Shown in pieces: positions 15,703 through 22,732 of a stretch of 23,441 bases of DNA. The stretch's first letter is position 1. Each line of letters starts with the position of its first letter. Below the pieces are notes generated by a model. The model searched no databases. It was given only the letters and a program-made list of their open reading frames with translations, and was not told the origin of the DNA. Source of the stretch: Acidimicrobiales bacterium (GTDB taxonomy: Bacteria; Actinomycetota; Acidimicrobiia; Acidimicrobiales; Acidimicrobilacustridaceae); assembly GCA_023261915.1 (NCBI GenBank), contig JALRFT010000118.1:1-23441 (forward strand), in the 5' to 3' direction. The position numbers were made by a program, and so were the translations under genes.

Positions 15703-16083
15703 ATGGATCTGCCCGCCCCCTCCAGCCCGATCGAAGCGCTCAGCGCCATCACCCTGGCGGTGTCTGACATGGACCGGGCCGTGGCCTTCTACACCGCAGT
15801 CGGATTTGAGGTTGCCTTCGGTGGGGCCGGGACCCCCTTCACCTCTCTGCGGGCCGGCACCGGTTTCCTGAATCTCCAGTTGGACCCCGATCATGCGCCC
15901 ATCCCACGGATCTGGGGCCGGGTGATCTTGTGGGTAGACGACGTCGATGCCGCTTACGCCCGAGTGGTCTCAGCCGGTGGCCAACCTGACGGCCCACCTG
16001 CCGACGCCCCATGGGGAGAGCGTTACTTCCACGTGCGCGACCCCGATGGTCACGAACTCAGTTTTGCCCGGCTGCTCTCCTGA
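15703..16083 (+). CDS. VOC (glyoxalase/bleomycin resistance/dioxygenase) family protein
   Basis: This small cytosolic protein of 126 residues has two beta-alpha-beta-beta-beta repeats. The first begins at ITLAVSDMDRAVAFYTAVGFEV; the second at VILWVDDVDAAYARVVSAGG and ends with the FHVRDPDGHELSFARL signature. Members of this superfamily bind a metal and act as lyases, dioxygenases or drug-binding proteins. The first repeat has no obvious metal-binding His at its start, so catalytic activity is uncertain. The ATG at 15703 is chosen because it starts just before the domain; a longer frame would run into the sbcD promoter. Function is not assigned. Confidence 0.82.
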   Translation: MDLPAPSSPIEALSAITLAVSDMDRAVAFYTAVGFEVAFGGAGTPFTSLRAGTGFLNLQLDPDHAPIPRIWGRVILWVDDVDAAYARVVSAGGQPDGPPADAPWGERYFHVRDPDGHELSFARLLS

Positions 16084-16147
16084 ACGGATCAACGACCTCG
16101 CAGCCATCCTTTGGTGCTTTGAACGGACAGTTGACCCACCCAGCGGC

Positions 16148-16153
16148 CACAAT
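16148..16153 (+). promoter_or_regulatory. Possible -10 box of the RecB-like nuclease gene
   Basis: CACAAT is followed by six bases (GATCAA) and the GTG at 16160. It matches four of six consensus bases of TATAAT. Weak evidence, but the spacing equals that of the other leaderless candidates. Confidence 0.28.
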
Positions 16154-16159
16154 GATCAA

Positions 16160-17071
16160 GTGACCGCATACCTCAGCCCGTCTGGCGCATCCCTGTGGAA
16201 GCAATGTCCCCGCCGTTGGTGGTTCCGCTACGTCGAGGGACTTCCCGAACCGCCACCCGGTGAACCGGCGGTAATGGGAACTTTCGTGCACAAGGTGCTC
16301 GAGGATCTGCTGGCGCTGGCACCCGCCGATCGAACCCCGGAGGCCGCCCGTCAGATCGCCACGGAGTACTTCGCCTCGTTCTCCGAGCGTGGCGACTTCC
16401 AGGCGCTCGGATTCGACGAGGCTGCAACCCGGAGGTTCAAGCACAAGGCCTGGACTGCGATCAGCGCCTACTTCGCCGAGTTTGCGCCCACCGAGGTGGA
16501 TCCGGTGCACCAGGAGATGCGAGTACGGGCCGAGGTTGCCGGTGTGCCGTTCTTTGGCATCATTGATCTCCTCGAGCGCGATGGCTCGGTTGGTGGTGAC
16601 GCCGTGATCGTGACCGATTACAAGACCGGCACTCCCCCCGACACCACCAAGCCGTGGTCGGCTGAGCAGAACGCCGAGAAACTCCTGCAACCCATGTGGT
16701 ACGCCGCCGCGCTGATGGAGATGGGGGAGCACACTCCCACGCTGGCCCGCCTCCTGTACTTCACTGCGGCGGAGACTGCTGACGGAGGACTCGTCGGTCG
16801 CACGGGGAAACTGTCGGCGACGGTTGACGACGATGCCTTGGGGGCCGCCCGCGTGGAGCTGGCTCTGCGCTGGCGCCAGATCGGTGAAGCTCAGGAGACG
16901 GGATCGGCTGAGGCCAAGCCGGGGGTGCTGTGTGGCTGGTGTCCTTTTGTGACCCACTGCGCCGAAGGCGAGGCGGAGGTCCGCCGACTGCACGGGGAGA
17001 CGAATCGGCGCACCGGTCAACCTCGCATGCGCGCTGATGCGCCGGCGGTGGTTGAACTGGGCCTGTCGTGA
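16160..17071 (+). CDS. RecB/Cas4-like PD-(D/E)XK nuclease with probable Fe-S cluster
   Basis: This 303-residue stand-alone nuclease domain resembles the C-terminal nuclease of RecB/AddB and Cas4. Active-site candidates are His44 (GTFVHKVLEDLL), Asp136 (GIIDLLER), Asp153 and Lys155 (VTDYKTG). Cys16 (KQCPRRW) together with Cys258, Cys261 and Cys267 (LCGWCPFVTHC) reproduces the one-plus-three cysteine pattern that holds a 4Fe-4S cluster in AddB and Cas4. The GTG at 16160 starts directly before the LSPSGASLWKQCP motif; the longer frame to 15947 lies inside the VOC gene. There is no helicase domain and no cas1 or cas2 nearby. The stop overlaps the SDR start, so the two proteins are made together. 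The DNA substrate is unknown. Confidence 0.88.
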   Translation: MTAYLSPSGASLWKQCPRRWWFRYVEGLPEPPPGEPAVMGTFVHKVLEDLLALAPADRTPEAARQIATEYFASFSERGDFQALGFDEAATRRFKHKAWTAISAYFAEFAPTEVDPVHQEMRVRAEVAGVPFFGIIDLLERDGSVGGDAVIVTDYKTGTPPDTTKPWSAEQNAEKLLQPMWYAAALMEMGEHTPTLARLLYFTAAETADGGLVGRTGKLSATVDDDALGAARVELALRWRQIGEAQETGSAEAKPGVLCGWCPFVTHCAEGEAEVRRLHGETNRRTGQPRMRADAPAVVELGLS

Positions 17072-18582
17072 CGGACCCTCCGGTGTCTGGCGCGCCGATG
17101 CGGTGCGTGGTCATCGGGGCTTCGGGGTACGTCGGTGGCCGGCTTGTGACACGGTTGCTTGCGGCCGGGCACGAGGTCGTCTGTGTTGCCCGATCGCCGG
17201 CCAATCTTGGTGGAATGCCATGGGCCGCCGAGGTCCGGATCGCCCAAGGTGATGTCCTCGACCGTTCCTCGCTCGAGAGTCCCTTCAGTGGCGCTGATGT
17301 CGTCTACCACCTCGTCCACGCCATGGGAGGGGCAACGGATTTTGCTGATGCTGACCGTCGTGGGGCGGCCAACGTGCGGGACGCAGCCGCTGAGGCTGGT
17401 GTCAGCCGCATTGTCTATCTCGGCGGGCTCGGACCCGACGAGGGTCTCTCCCCGCATCTCGCCAGCCGCCATGAGGTGGGCCGCGTGCTTGCGGCGGGGT
17501 CAGTGCCGGTCACCGAGTTGCGGGCGGCGGTGATCATCGGGTCGGGGAGCGCCAGTTTTGAGATGTTGCGCAGCCTCGTTGAGGTTCTCCCGGTCATGGT
17601 GGTTCCACGCTGGGTGACCCGCACCCGATGTCAGCCCGTCTCGATCCGAGACGTGCTCTTCTACCTCGCCGCGATTCTCGATGTCCCCGAGACCGCAGGA
17701 CGGGTCCTCGACATCGGTGGGCCCGAGGTTCTGACGTACCGAGACATGATGCAGGTCTACGCCCGAGTGGCCGGCCTACCTCGCCGGGTGATCCTCCCCG
17801 TGCCCGTGCTCTCCCCTCGGCTGTCGTCGCACTGGATCAATGTCGTCACTCCGCTGCCTATCGGGTTGGCCCGACCCTTGGTCGACAGTCTCACGACCGA
17901 CGTCGTCGTACGTCCCGATCACGACATTCAACGCTGGATTCCCCACACCACGATTCCCCTCGACGAAGCCATCACTCGTGCACTGCAACGCATCCGTGAA
18001 CTCGACGTCGTGACCTCGTGGGCCGGATCGGTCCGGGCAGTTTCCTCGGGTACCGAAAATCCGGCCGACCCGATCCCAACCGATCCGGGTTGGTCGGGCG
18101 GGGCCCTGCGCACCGACGAACGCCATGCCGTGTCCATTGCGTCTCCCGAGGACCTCTACGCCGTGGTGTCGGGCATCGGCGGGGATCGGGGTTGGTACGG
18201 GTTCGGGTGGCTGTGGCGTGTCCGGGGGCTCGTCGACAAACTCACGGGTGGTGTGGGAATGCGCCGCGGCCGACGGCATCCGGACGACTTGCGGCCGGGA
18301 GATCCCCTGGACTTCTGGCGGGTGGAGGTGGCTGAGCGGCCTCGGGAGGTGCGGCTCAAGGCCGAGATGCGACTCCCGGGAACGGGTTGGCTGGACTGGC
18401 GGATCGAACCGTTGCCAGGGGGTGGGAGTGCCTTGCGTCAACTGGCGATGTTCGCTCCCCGGGGACTCGTGGGTCGCGCCTACTGGCTCGCTGTCACACC
18501 GTTCCACCATCTCATCTTCGGTCGGCTGGCGCGTTCGCTGGCGGCGGCGGCGGACCGTCGGGTGAGCCAGCGAGGCAACTGA
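17068..18582 (+). CDS. NAD(P)-binding SDR-family protein with C-terminal DUF2867 domain
   Basis: This 504-residue two-domain protein starts with an atypical (extended) SDR Rossmann fold: GASGYVGG at 17-24, an acidic GDVLD stretch after the second strand, and IVYLGGLG in place of the classical catalytic segment. The Tyr-x-x-x-Lys pair is not evident. From about residue 330 the DUF2867 domain follows, with WYGFGWLWRVRGLVDKL and LDFWRVEVAE. The fusion occurs in other bacteria, often annotated as an NmrA-like or nucleoside-diphosphate-sugar epimerase. The GTG overlaps the nuclease stop (GTGA). The substrate is unknown; a redox-sensing or reductase role is possible. Confidence 0.88.
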   Translation: MTDPPVSGAPMRCVVIGASGYVGGRLVTRLLAAGHEVVCVARSPANLGGMPWAAEVRIAQGDVLDRSSLESPFSGADVVYHLVHAMGGATDFADADRRGAANVRDAAAEAGVSRIVYLGGLGPDEGLSPHLASRHEVGRVLAAGSVPVTELRAAVIIGSGSASFEMLRSLVEVLPVMVVPRWVTRTRCQPVSIRDVLFYLAAILDVPETAGRVLDIGGPEVLTYRDMMQVYARVAGLPRRVILPVPVLSPRLSSHWINVVTPLPIGLARPLVDSLTTDVVVRPDHDIQRWIPHTTIPLDEAITRALQRIRELDVVTSWAGSVRAVSSGTENPADPIPTDPGWSGGALRTDERHAVSIASPEDLYAVVSGIGGDRGWYGFGWLWRVRGLVDKLTGGVGMRRGRRHPDDLRPGDPLDFWRVEVAERPREVRLKAEMRLPGTGWLDWRIEPLPGGGSALRQLAMFAPRGLVGRAYWLAVTPFHHLIFGRLARSLAAAADRRVSQRGN

Positions 18583-18611
18583 GCACACCGTCAACCAGAG
18601 GACGGCCTCAG
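18579..18611. terminator. Imperfect bidirectional hairpin between SDR and P450 genes
   Basis: CTGAG-4-CCGTC-8-GACGG-1-CTCAG can fold into a two-part stem that contains both converging stop codons. There is no U-rich tail on either side, so a termination role is inferred from position. Confidence 0.35.
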
Positions 18612-19936
18612 TGCACTCGCACCTCGAGCGCGTTGAGTCCTCGGAGGGTGAACGTATTCCGCCATTCGGGTTCGGCGGTGAGCTCGATGGTGTCGAATCG
18701 CTCGAGCAGATGATTGAAGAACACGCGGCCCTCCATGCGGGCGAGTGAGGCTCCAAGGCAGTAGTGGATGCCGGTGGCGAAACTGAGTACTGGAGTCGGT
18801 CGGTCCACGATGCGGAACACCTCGGGGTCTTCGAATTTTTCGGGGTCACGATTCGCCGCGCCGAGCAGGGTGATCACCCAGTGGCCCCGAGGGATCTGTT
18901 GGCCGCCAATCTCAATGTCAGCCACCGTCCGGCGCGCATCCATTTGCACCGGTGATTGGTAGCGGAGCATTTCCTCGACTGCGGCCGCAGCGAGGGATGG
19001 GTCAAGACGAAAGCGCCCCATCTCTTCGGGGTTCTTCAAAAGACACCACAGACCGTTCCCAATCAGGTTCGTAGTGGTCTCGAATCCAGCGGCAAAGATC
19101 AGGATGAGAGTTGCGATCATCTCTTGGTCGGTGAGCGGCTCGGTGCCGGGCTCCTCACCGGCGAGCTGGGCCGCTTGGACGGCAACGAGGGCCGACGTCA
19201 GGTCATCTTGGGGGTGGGCTTTGCGGTCGGCGATCAGCCCCTCGAAGTAGGTACGGAGTTGGAGACCAGCGGCCGCAGCGGCCTGCTGCTGTTCGGGGGT
19301 GATGCCTGGTTCAAGTGAGGTCGCCGCGTCTCGAACCAGCGTGCGGAACAAGTCGCGATCTTCGGCCGGCACACCGACGAGCTCTCCGATGACCCTCACC
19401 GGCAGCGGGAAGCCGACGAGATCAAGAAGATCCCCTTCCCTGGCCTCGGCAAGGTCATTGAGCACGGCGTCGGTCATGGCCTCGACTGCTGGGCGCAGTT
19501 GCTCGACTCGTCGGGGGGTGAACCCCCGACTGACCAGACCGCGTAGGCGGGTGTGATCAGGGGGGTTCAGTCGGAGCAGCGACTTCTGGGCTGTCGGATC
19601 GAGATCACGCTCTCGCCGCCCGAACAGGAAAGGAGAGTCTGAATCGGACTCGTCAGCGGCACCCGGCTCAGGATCTTCGGGTAGCCGGGTGGGGGGCTGG
19701 GCGGTGCCGGGGTGGCGGAGCACCTCGTGGCAATCGTCGTACCGGGTGGCGAACCACAGGGGTCCGAACGACGCCCCGTGGACTGGTGCATGTGTACGAA
19801 GGGTCCGGTAGTGCTCGAAGGGGACGGCTCGGACGTCGGGGTCGAGCAGCAGTTGCACCGCCATGTGGTCGAGTTCGGCGTGGCTGAGCGTGTCAGCGGT
19901 TTCAGGAGTCACCTCTCCATGATTCCACTGCTCCAT
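18608..19936 (-). CDS. Cytochrome P450 monooxygenase
   Basis: This soluble bacterial class I P450 of 442 residues needs separate ferredoxin and reductase partners, none of which is visible here. The I-helix oxygen-binding motif is AAGFETTTN, the K-helix ExxR is EEMLRYQSP, and the heme loop is SFATGIHYCLGASLAR with Cys393 as the iron ligand. The N-terminal DPDVRAVPFEHYRTLR segment is typical. The frame extends to a GTG at 20008, but the ATG at 19936 gives the usual N-terminus and avoids the inverted repeats. A residue 60-90 segment rich in Asp, Glu, Pro and Ser (around DESDSDSPFLFG) is an acidic insertion. The substrate cannot be predicted. It is divergent from the M50 protease. Confidence 0.93.
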   Translation of the reverse strand: MEQWNHGEVTPETADTLSHAELDHMAVQLLLDPDVRAVPFEHYRTLRTHAPVHGASFGPLWFATRYDDCHEVLRHPGTAQPPTRLPEDPEPGAADESDSDSPFLFGRRERDLDPTAQKSLLRLNPPDHTRLRGLVSRGFTPRRVEQLRPAVEAMTDAVLNDLAEAREGDLLDLVGFPLPVRVIGELVGVPAEDRDLFRTLVRDAATSLEPGITPEQQQAAAAAGLQLRTYFEGLIADRKAHPQDDLTSALVAVQAAQLAGEEPGTEPLTDQEMIATLILIFAAGFETTTNLIGNGLWCLLKNPEEMGRFRLDPSLAAAAVEEMLRYQSPVQMDARRTVADIEIGGQQIPRGHWVITLLGAANRDPEKFEDPEVFRIVDRPTPVLSFATGIHYCLGASLARMEGRVFFNHLLERFDTIELTAEPEWRNTFTLRGLNALEVRVH

Positions 19937-19975
19937 CGGCTCTGCACCCTGCGAGGGACCCCGAGCCGACGCCGA

Positions 19976-19981
19976 TAGGTT
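19976..19981 (+). promoter_or_regulatory. Possible -10 box of the M50 protease gene
   Basis: TAGGTT, identical to the box before the DoxX gene, would start transcription near 19988, just ahead of the nested inverted repeats, giving a leader of about 55 bases. No -35 element was recognised. Confidence 0.33.
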
Positions 19982-19994
19982 GGAAAGGCCCGGG

Positions 19995-20042
19995 GGGGTG
20001 CCCGGCACATGTTGGATGTGCCCATGAATTGGGAGGCACCCC
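19995..20042 (+). repeat. Nested inverted repeats in the P450/M50 divergent region
   Basis: The inner pair is GGCACAT (20004-20010), loop GTTGG, ATGTGCC (20016-20022): seven perfect base pairs. The outer pair is GGGGTGCC (19995-20002) and GGCACCCC (20035-20042): eight perfect base pairs ending one base before the M50 ATG. The right outer arm overlaps the ribosome binding site GGGAGG (20031-20036). As DNA it could be an operator for both genes; as RNA it could hide the ribosome binding site. Confidence 0.6.
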
Positions 20043-20043
20043 T

Positions 20044-21171
20044 ATGTCAGAGACGTTCCGGTTGGGGCGGCTATTCGGTGTGAGGATCGGCGTGAACTGG
20101 AGCGTCGTGGTCATCCTCGTGCTGGTGGTGGTCGGTCTCGCCGCAGGCCGTTTCCCCGTCCTCTACCCCGATCTGCCCACTGGGGTCTATCTCGCTGCTG
20201 GCCTCGTGGCGGGTGGCGTCTTCCTGGGGTCGTTGTTGGCGCATGAGCTCGCCCACGCCGTCGTGGCGGGACGTAACGGCGTCGAGGTGGAGGCGATCAC
20301 TCTGTGGATGTTCGGTGGCGTAGCCAAGTTGAAAGGCGAACCCGCAAGTCCGCGCGCTGATCTCTGGGTTGCTGCCGTCGGGCCGCTCGTCAGTGTGGTC
20401 CTCGCCCTGTTGTTCACCGGGGTCGCCGTCATCCTCAACCAGGCTGGTGTTTCGGGGCTTGTCACCGGTGTGGTCGAGTGGCTGGCACTCATCAATGGGT
20501 TGCTCGCCGCCTTCAATCTGGTTCCGGCAGCACCACTCGATGGTGGACGGATTCTCCGTGCCGTGTGGTGGGCGGCCACTGGCGACCGGGTGAGGGCTGC
20601 GGTGCGCGCGGCACAAGCAGGACGCGTCTTCGGCTGGGCGCTCATCGCTGGTGGCATCGGCCTCACCGCTATTGGTGCCGGGCTCGGCGGGGTGTGGTTC
20701 GTGCTGATCGGTTGGTTCATCACCATGGCGGCCCATGGTGAGGAGGACTACGTGCGGATGCAGTCATCCCTCGCTGGTGTTCGTGTCGGTGAGGTGATGA
20801 CGGCCAATCCCGTGACGGTTCCGGCAGGGACGACGGTCGCCGAGTTCGTCTCCGACTACGTCTTCACCCACCCCTTCTCAACCTTTCCGATCGTTGACGC
20901 TGCAGAGCGTCCGATTGGCCTGTTAGCCCTGCGTGACGTCAAGCGACTGCCTCTTGGTCAGCGGGAGGTCACCCGGGTGGAGGATGCGGCCGTGCCCCTG
21001 CCGTGGGTCTTGGTCCTTGCTCCGCAGGAGCCGATGGACGCTGCCATTGAGCGCCTGAATCTGGCGCAGAGTGGTCGGGCGCTCGTCGTTGACGGTGATC
21101 GGATAGCCGGCATCGTCTCGCCCGTCGACATCGTGCGGCGGCTCGAGGCGGCCGAGATCGCACGCGGCTGA
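20044..21171 (+). CDS. Site-2 protease family (M50B) intramembrane metalloprotease with CBS domains
   Basis: This 375-residue polytopic membrane zinc protease resembles SpoIVFB and mycobacterial Rip3. The zinc motif HELAH is at 67-71 within a transmembrane helix. The third ligand is in NLVPAAPLDGGR (158-169, Asp166). Helices cover roughly 18-35, 48-75, 108-132, 140-160 and 190-235. Two CBS repeats follow from about residue 250 (GEVMTANPVTVPAG, then RALVVDGDRIAGIVSPVDIVRRL) and probably bind an adenosine nucleotide. Such enzymes cut membrane-spanning regulators such as anti-sigma factors. The ATG at 20044 has a good ribosome binding site (GGGAGG, seven bases upstream). No obvious substrate gene is adjacent. 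Confidence 0.93.
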   Translation: MSETFRLGRLFGVRIGVNWSVVVILVLVVVGLAAGRFPVLYPDLPTGVYLAAGLVAGGVFLGSLLAHELAHAVVAGRNGVEVEAITLWMFGGVAKLKGEPASPRADLWVAAVGPLVSVVLALLFTGVAVILNQAGVSGLVTGVVEWLALINGLLAAFNLVPAAPLDGGRILRAVWWAATGDRVRAAVRAAQAGRVFGWALIAGGIGLTAIGAGLGGVWFVLIGWFITMAAHGEEDYVRMQSSLAGVRVGEVMTANPVTVPAGTTVAEFVSDYVFTHPFSTFPIVDAAERPIGLLALRDVKRLPLGQREVTRVEDAAVPLPWVLVLAPQEPMDAAIERLNLAQSGRALVVDGDRIAGIVSPVDIVRRLEAAEIARG

Positions 21172-21398
21172 CCCAGGTTGGCGCTTGCCGCTAGGTGATC
21201 GGGTGTCACGGTGGCTACGACGGCGACGGCGCTGATCCCAGCAGACCTCGGGTGGCCGGACTACCGTCCTCGGGGTCGGGTGCCTCGTTTGAGACAACCG
21301 ATATCCAATCACTTGTTGGTCGGGGGGCTCGGGTTGCGCGCGGGGGGATTGCACCAGCCTTTGGTCGCCGGCTTACAACCAACCAAAAGGGGGGAATC
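21172..21398 (+). promoter_or_regulatory. Upstream region of the rhodopsin gene with strong ribosome binding site
   Basis: These 227 bases form the longest non-coding stretch in the window. The clearest element is the purine run AAAAGGGGGG at 21385-21394, four bases before the GTG, an unusually strong Shine-Dalgarno sequence here. A TACCGT hexamer at 21262-21267 matches the box before the TrmH gene and could be a -10 element, leaving a leader of about 125 bases. No convincing -35 element or known riboswitch was recognised. Confidence 0.5.
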
Positions 21399-22157
21399 GT
21401 GGAAGACCTTCTCGTCACCGCGAATCCAATGCTCCAGGAGGTGACGTTGACCGGCAACCAGTACCTGCTGGTCTACAACGTCTTCTCACTGGTGGTGGCG
21501 GCAATGTTCGCCGCCTTCGTCTATTTCCTGTTGAACGTCAACCAGGTGTCGAAGCAGTACCGCAACGCGGTCGTTGTTTCCGCCATCGTGGTTGGCATCG
21601 CCGGCTATCACTACTTCCGGATCTTCACCGGATGGGCCGACGGCGAGTTCAACGAGGGCTACCGCTACGCCGACTGGCTGCTCACGGTGCCGCTGCTGCT
21701 CATCGAGCTCCTCATTGTTCTGGGACTCGTTGCGGCAAAGCGCAAGGCGCTCACCATCCAGCTCGTGGTGGCCGCCGTGTTGATGCTTGCCCTCGGCTAC
21801 CCGGGTGAAGTCGCCACCGAGACCTCCACGAAGTGGATTTTCTGGGTGCTGTCCATGATCCCGTTCGTGTACATCCTCGGAACTCTGGTCAGCCAGATGT
21901 CTGCAGCTGCGAAGCGCGAATCAGCAGGGGTCGCCGGTGCACTCCGCGTGGCCATGGTCCTGTTGCTCGTGGCGTGGCTGGTGTATCCGATTGCCTATCT
22001 CTTCCCGGTGTTCTTCGAATCGGGAAGCTCGACGGCAGAGACCGTCCGCCAGGTCGGCTACTCCGTTGCCGACCTTCTGGCCAAGCCCATCTATGGCCTG
22101 GCCATCCTCGCTGTCGCCAAGCGGCGGTCGGCGGAGGAAGAGGGCGCGTCGGCCTAG
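21399..22157 (+). CDS. Proteorhodopsin-type light-driven proton pump, predicted green-absorbing
   Basis: This type I microbial rhodopsin of 252 residues has seven transmembrane helices. Lys229 in ADLLAKPIYG would form the retinal Schiff base, with Asp225 four residues before it. Helix C reads YRYADWLLTVPLLLIE: Asp92 is the proton acceptor, Thr96 completes the pump motif, Glu103 is the proton donor, and Leu100 sits at the tuning position where leucine means green absorption. His71 (GYHYFR) matches the histidine that pairs with the acceptor in proteorhodopsin. In helix E, Trp149 occupies the place of the glycine that lets xanthorhodopsins bind an antenna carotenoid. The GTG at 21399 is chosen for the strong ribosome binding site; an ATG at 21429 is possible. 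No retinal or carotenoid genes are in the window. Confidence 0.95.
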   Translation: MEDLLVTANPMLQEVTLTGNQYLLVYNVFSLVVAAMFAAFVYFLLNVNQVSKQYRNAVVVSAIVVGIAGYHYFRIFTGWADGEFNEGYRYADWLLTVPLLLIELLIVLGLVAAKRKALTIQLVVAAVLMLALGYPGEVATETSTKWIFWVLSMIPFVYILGTLVSQMSAAAKRESAGVAGALRVAMVLLLVAWLVYPIAYLFPVFFESGSSTAETVRQVGYSVADLLAKPIYGLAILAVAKRRSAEEEGASA

Positions 22158-22178
22158 GCCAGACGTTGAACCTGTTGA

Positions 22179-22206
22179 GCGTGGGGGTGGTTCGCCACCC
22201 CCACGC
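22179..22206 (+). terminator. Rhodopsin transcription terminator hairpin
   Basis: A perfect 12-base-pair stem (GCGTGGGGGTGG / CCACCCCCACGC) closes a TTCG tetraloop, 21 bases after the rhodopsin stop. There is no U-tract, common for terminators in G+C-rich actinobacteria. It may also stop reading from the other side. Confidence 0.75.
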
Positions 22207-22249
22207 CACCAGGGGACCTGTTGGCGTGGATCGAGATCCCGCCGACAGT

Positions 22250-22269
22250 CGAGCGTGGGAGCACGCTCG
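22250..22269 (-). terminator. Hairpin downstream of the DoxX-like gene
   Basis: An eight-base-pair stem (CGAGCGTG / CACGCTCG) with loop GGAG lies nine bases past the DoxX stop. It has no U-tract; a terminator role is inferred from position. Confidence 0.5.
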
Positions 22270-22278
22270 TGATTGAGA

Positions 22279-22626
22279 TCAGCTACCGACGGCGGCCAAC
22301 AGGCACAACGCCGACGTGAGACTGAGAACCGCTGGTGGGGCCGATTCGCCAACCTTGTCGCCGGCCCGCACGTGGAGAACCGCGGCGAGCATGAAGTAGA
22401 TCGCCAGCGCAGCGGCGGTGACGGCACCGAGGGGCCGCAGGGCGAGACCTACCAGAAGCCCGACAGCCGCAAGTGTTTTCACGGTGGCGAGAAATGGCAA
22501 TAGGTGATCGAAGCCGAGGCGCTGAAGCGTCTCCACCACCCGAGGCTGCCGAGTGACATCGGCTGCGGCGGAGGCAACACAGATGACGCTGAGCAGGATC
22601 GCAAGAACCACGTACAGGGTTGTCAT
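22279..22626 (-). CDS. DoxX-like family small membrane protein
   Basis: This 115-residue protein has four hydrophobic helices (about 3-22, 40-61, 64-87 and 96-114), as in the DoxX-like families. The segment PFLATVKTLAAVGLLVGL followed by GAVTAAALAIYFMLAAVLHVRAGD is characteristic. Members are poorly understood; some relate to thiol or quinone redox in the membrane. The ATG at 22626 lies six bases after a TAGGTT box, indicating a leaderless transcript. It converges on the rhodopsin gene, each with its own hairpin. No functional link to the rhodopsin can be shown. Confidence 0.8.
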   Translation of the reverse strand: MTTLYVVLAILLSVICVASAAADVTRQPRVVETLQRLGFDHLLPFLATVKTLAAVGLLVGLALRPLGAVTAAALAIYFMLAAVLHVRAGDKVGESAPPAVLSLTSALCLLAAVGS

Positions 22627-22632
22627 GTCGGC

Positions 22633-22638
22633 AACCTA
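22633..22638 (-). promoter_or_regulatory. Putative -10 box of a leaderless DoxX-like promoter
   Basis: Minus-strand TAGGTT, six bases (GCCGAC), then the ATG at 22626. Confidence 0.45.
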
Positions 22639-22732
22639 GTCCGCCCCATGGTCCCAGCATCAATGGTCAAATCTCGCCACGGTGGTATCCGGCGTCGCTG
22701 TTGGAAGAACCAGCTGCTGGCGAGTCACCCAG

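Noticed and set aside
16058..17020. 320-codon minus-strand open frame
   Set aside because: Antisense to the RecB-like nuclease; no recognisable domain.
16160..17071. Cas4 of a CRISPR system
   Set aside because: No cas1, cas2 or repeat array in the window; a solitary RecB-family nuclease explains the motifs equally well.
17776..18849. 357-codon minus-strand open frame
   Set aside because: Spans the opposite strand of the SDR gene and runs into P450 coding sequence in another frame; composition rich in Pro, Ser, Arg and His.
21289..21317. TTGAGA and a poor hexamer 17 bases later as a rhodopsin promoter
   Set aside because: The -10 candidate (CTTGTT) matches the consensus badly.
21195..21398. 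N-terminal extension of the rhodopsin (68 codons)
   Set aside because: The extension is not hydrophobic or rhodopsin-like, and a strong ribosome binding site marks the GTG at 21399.
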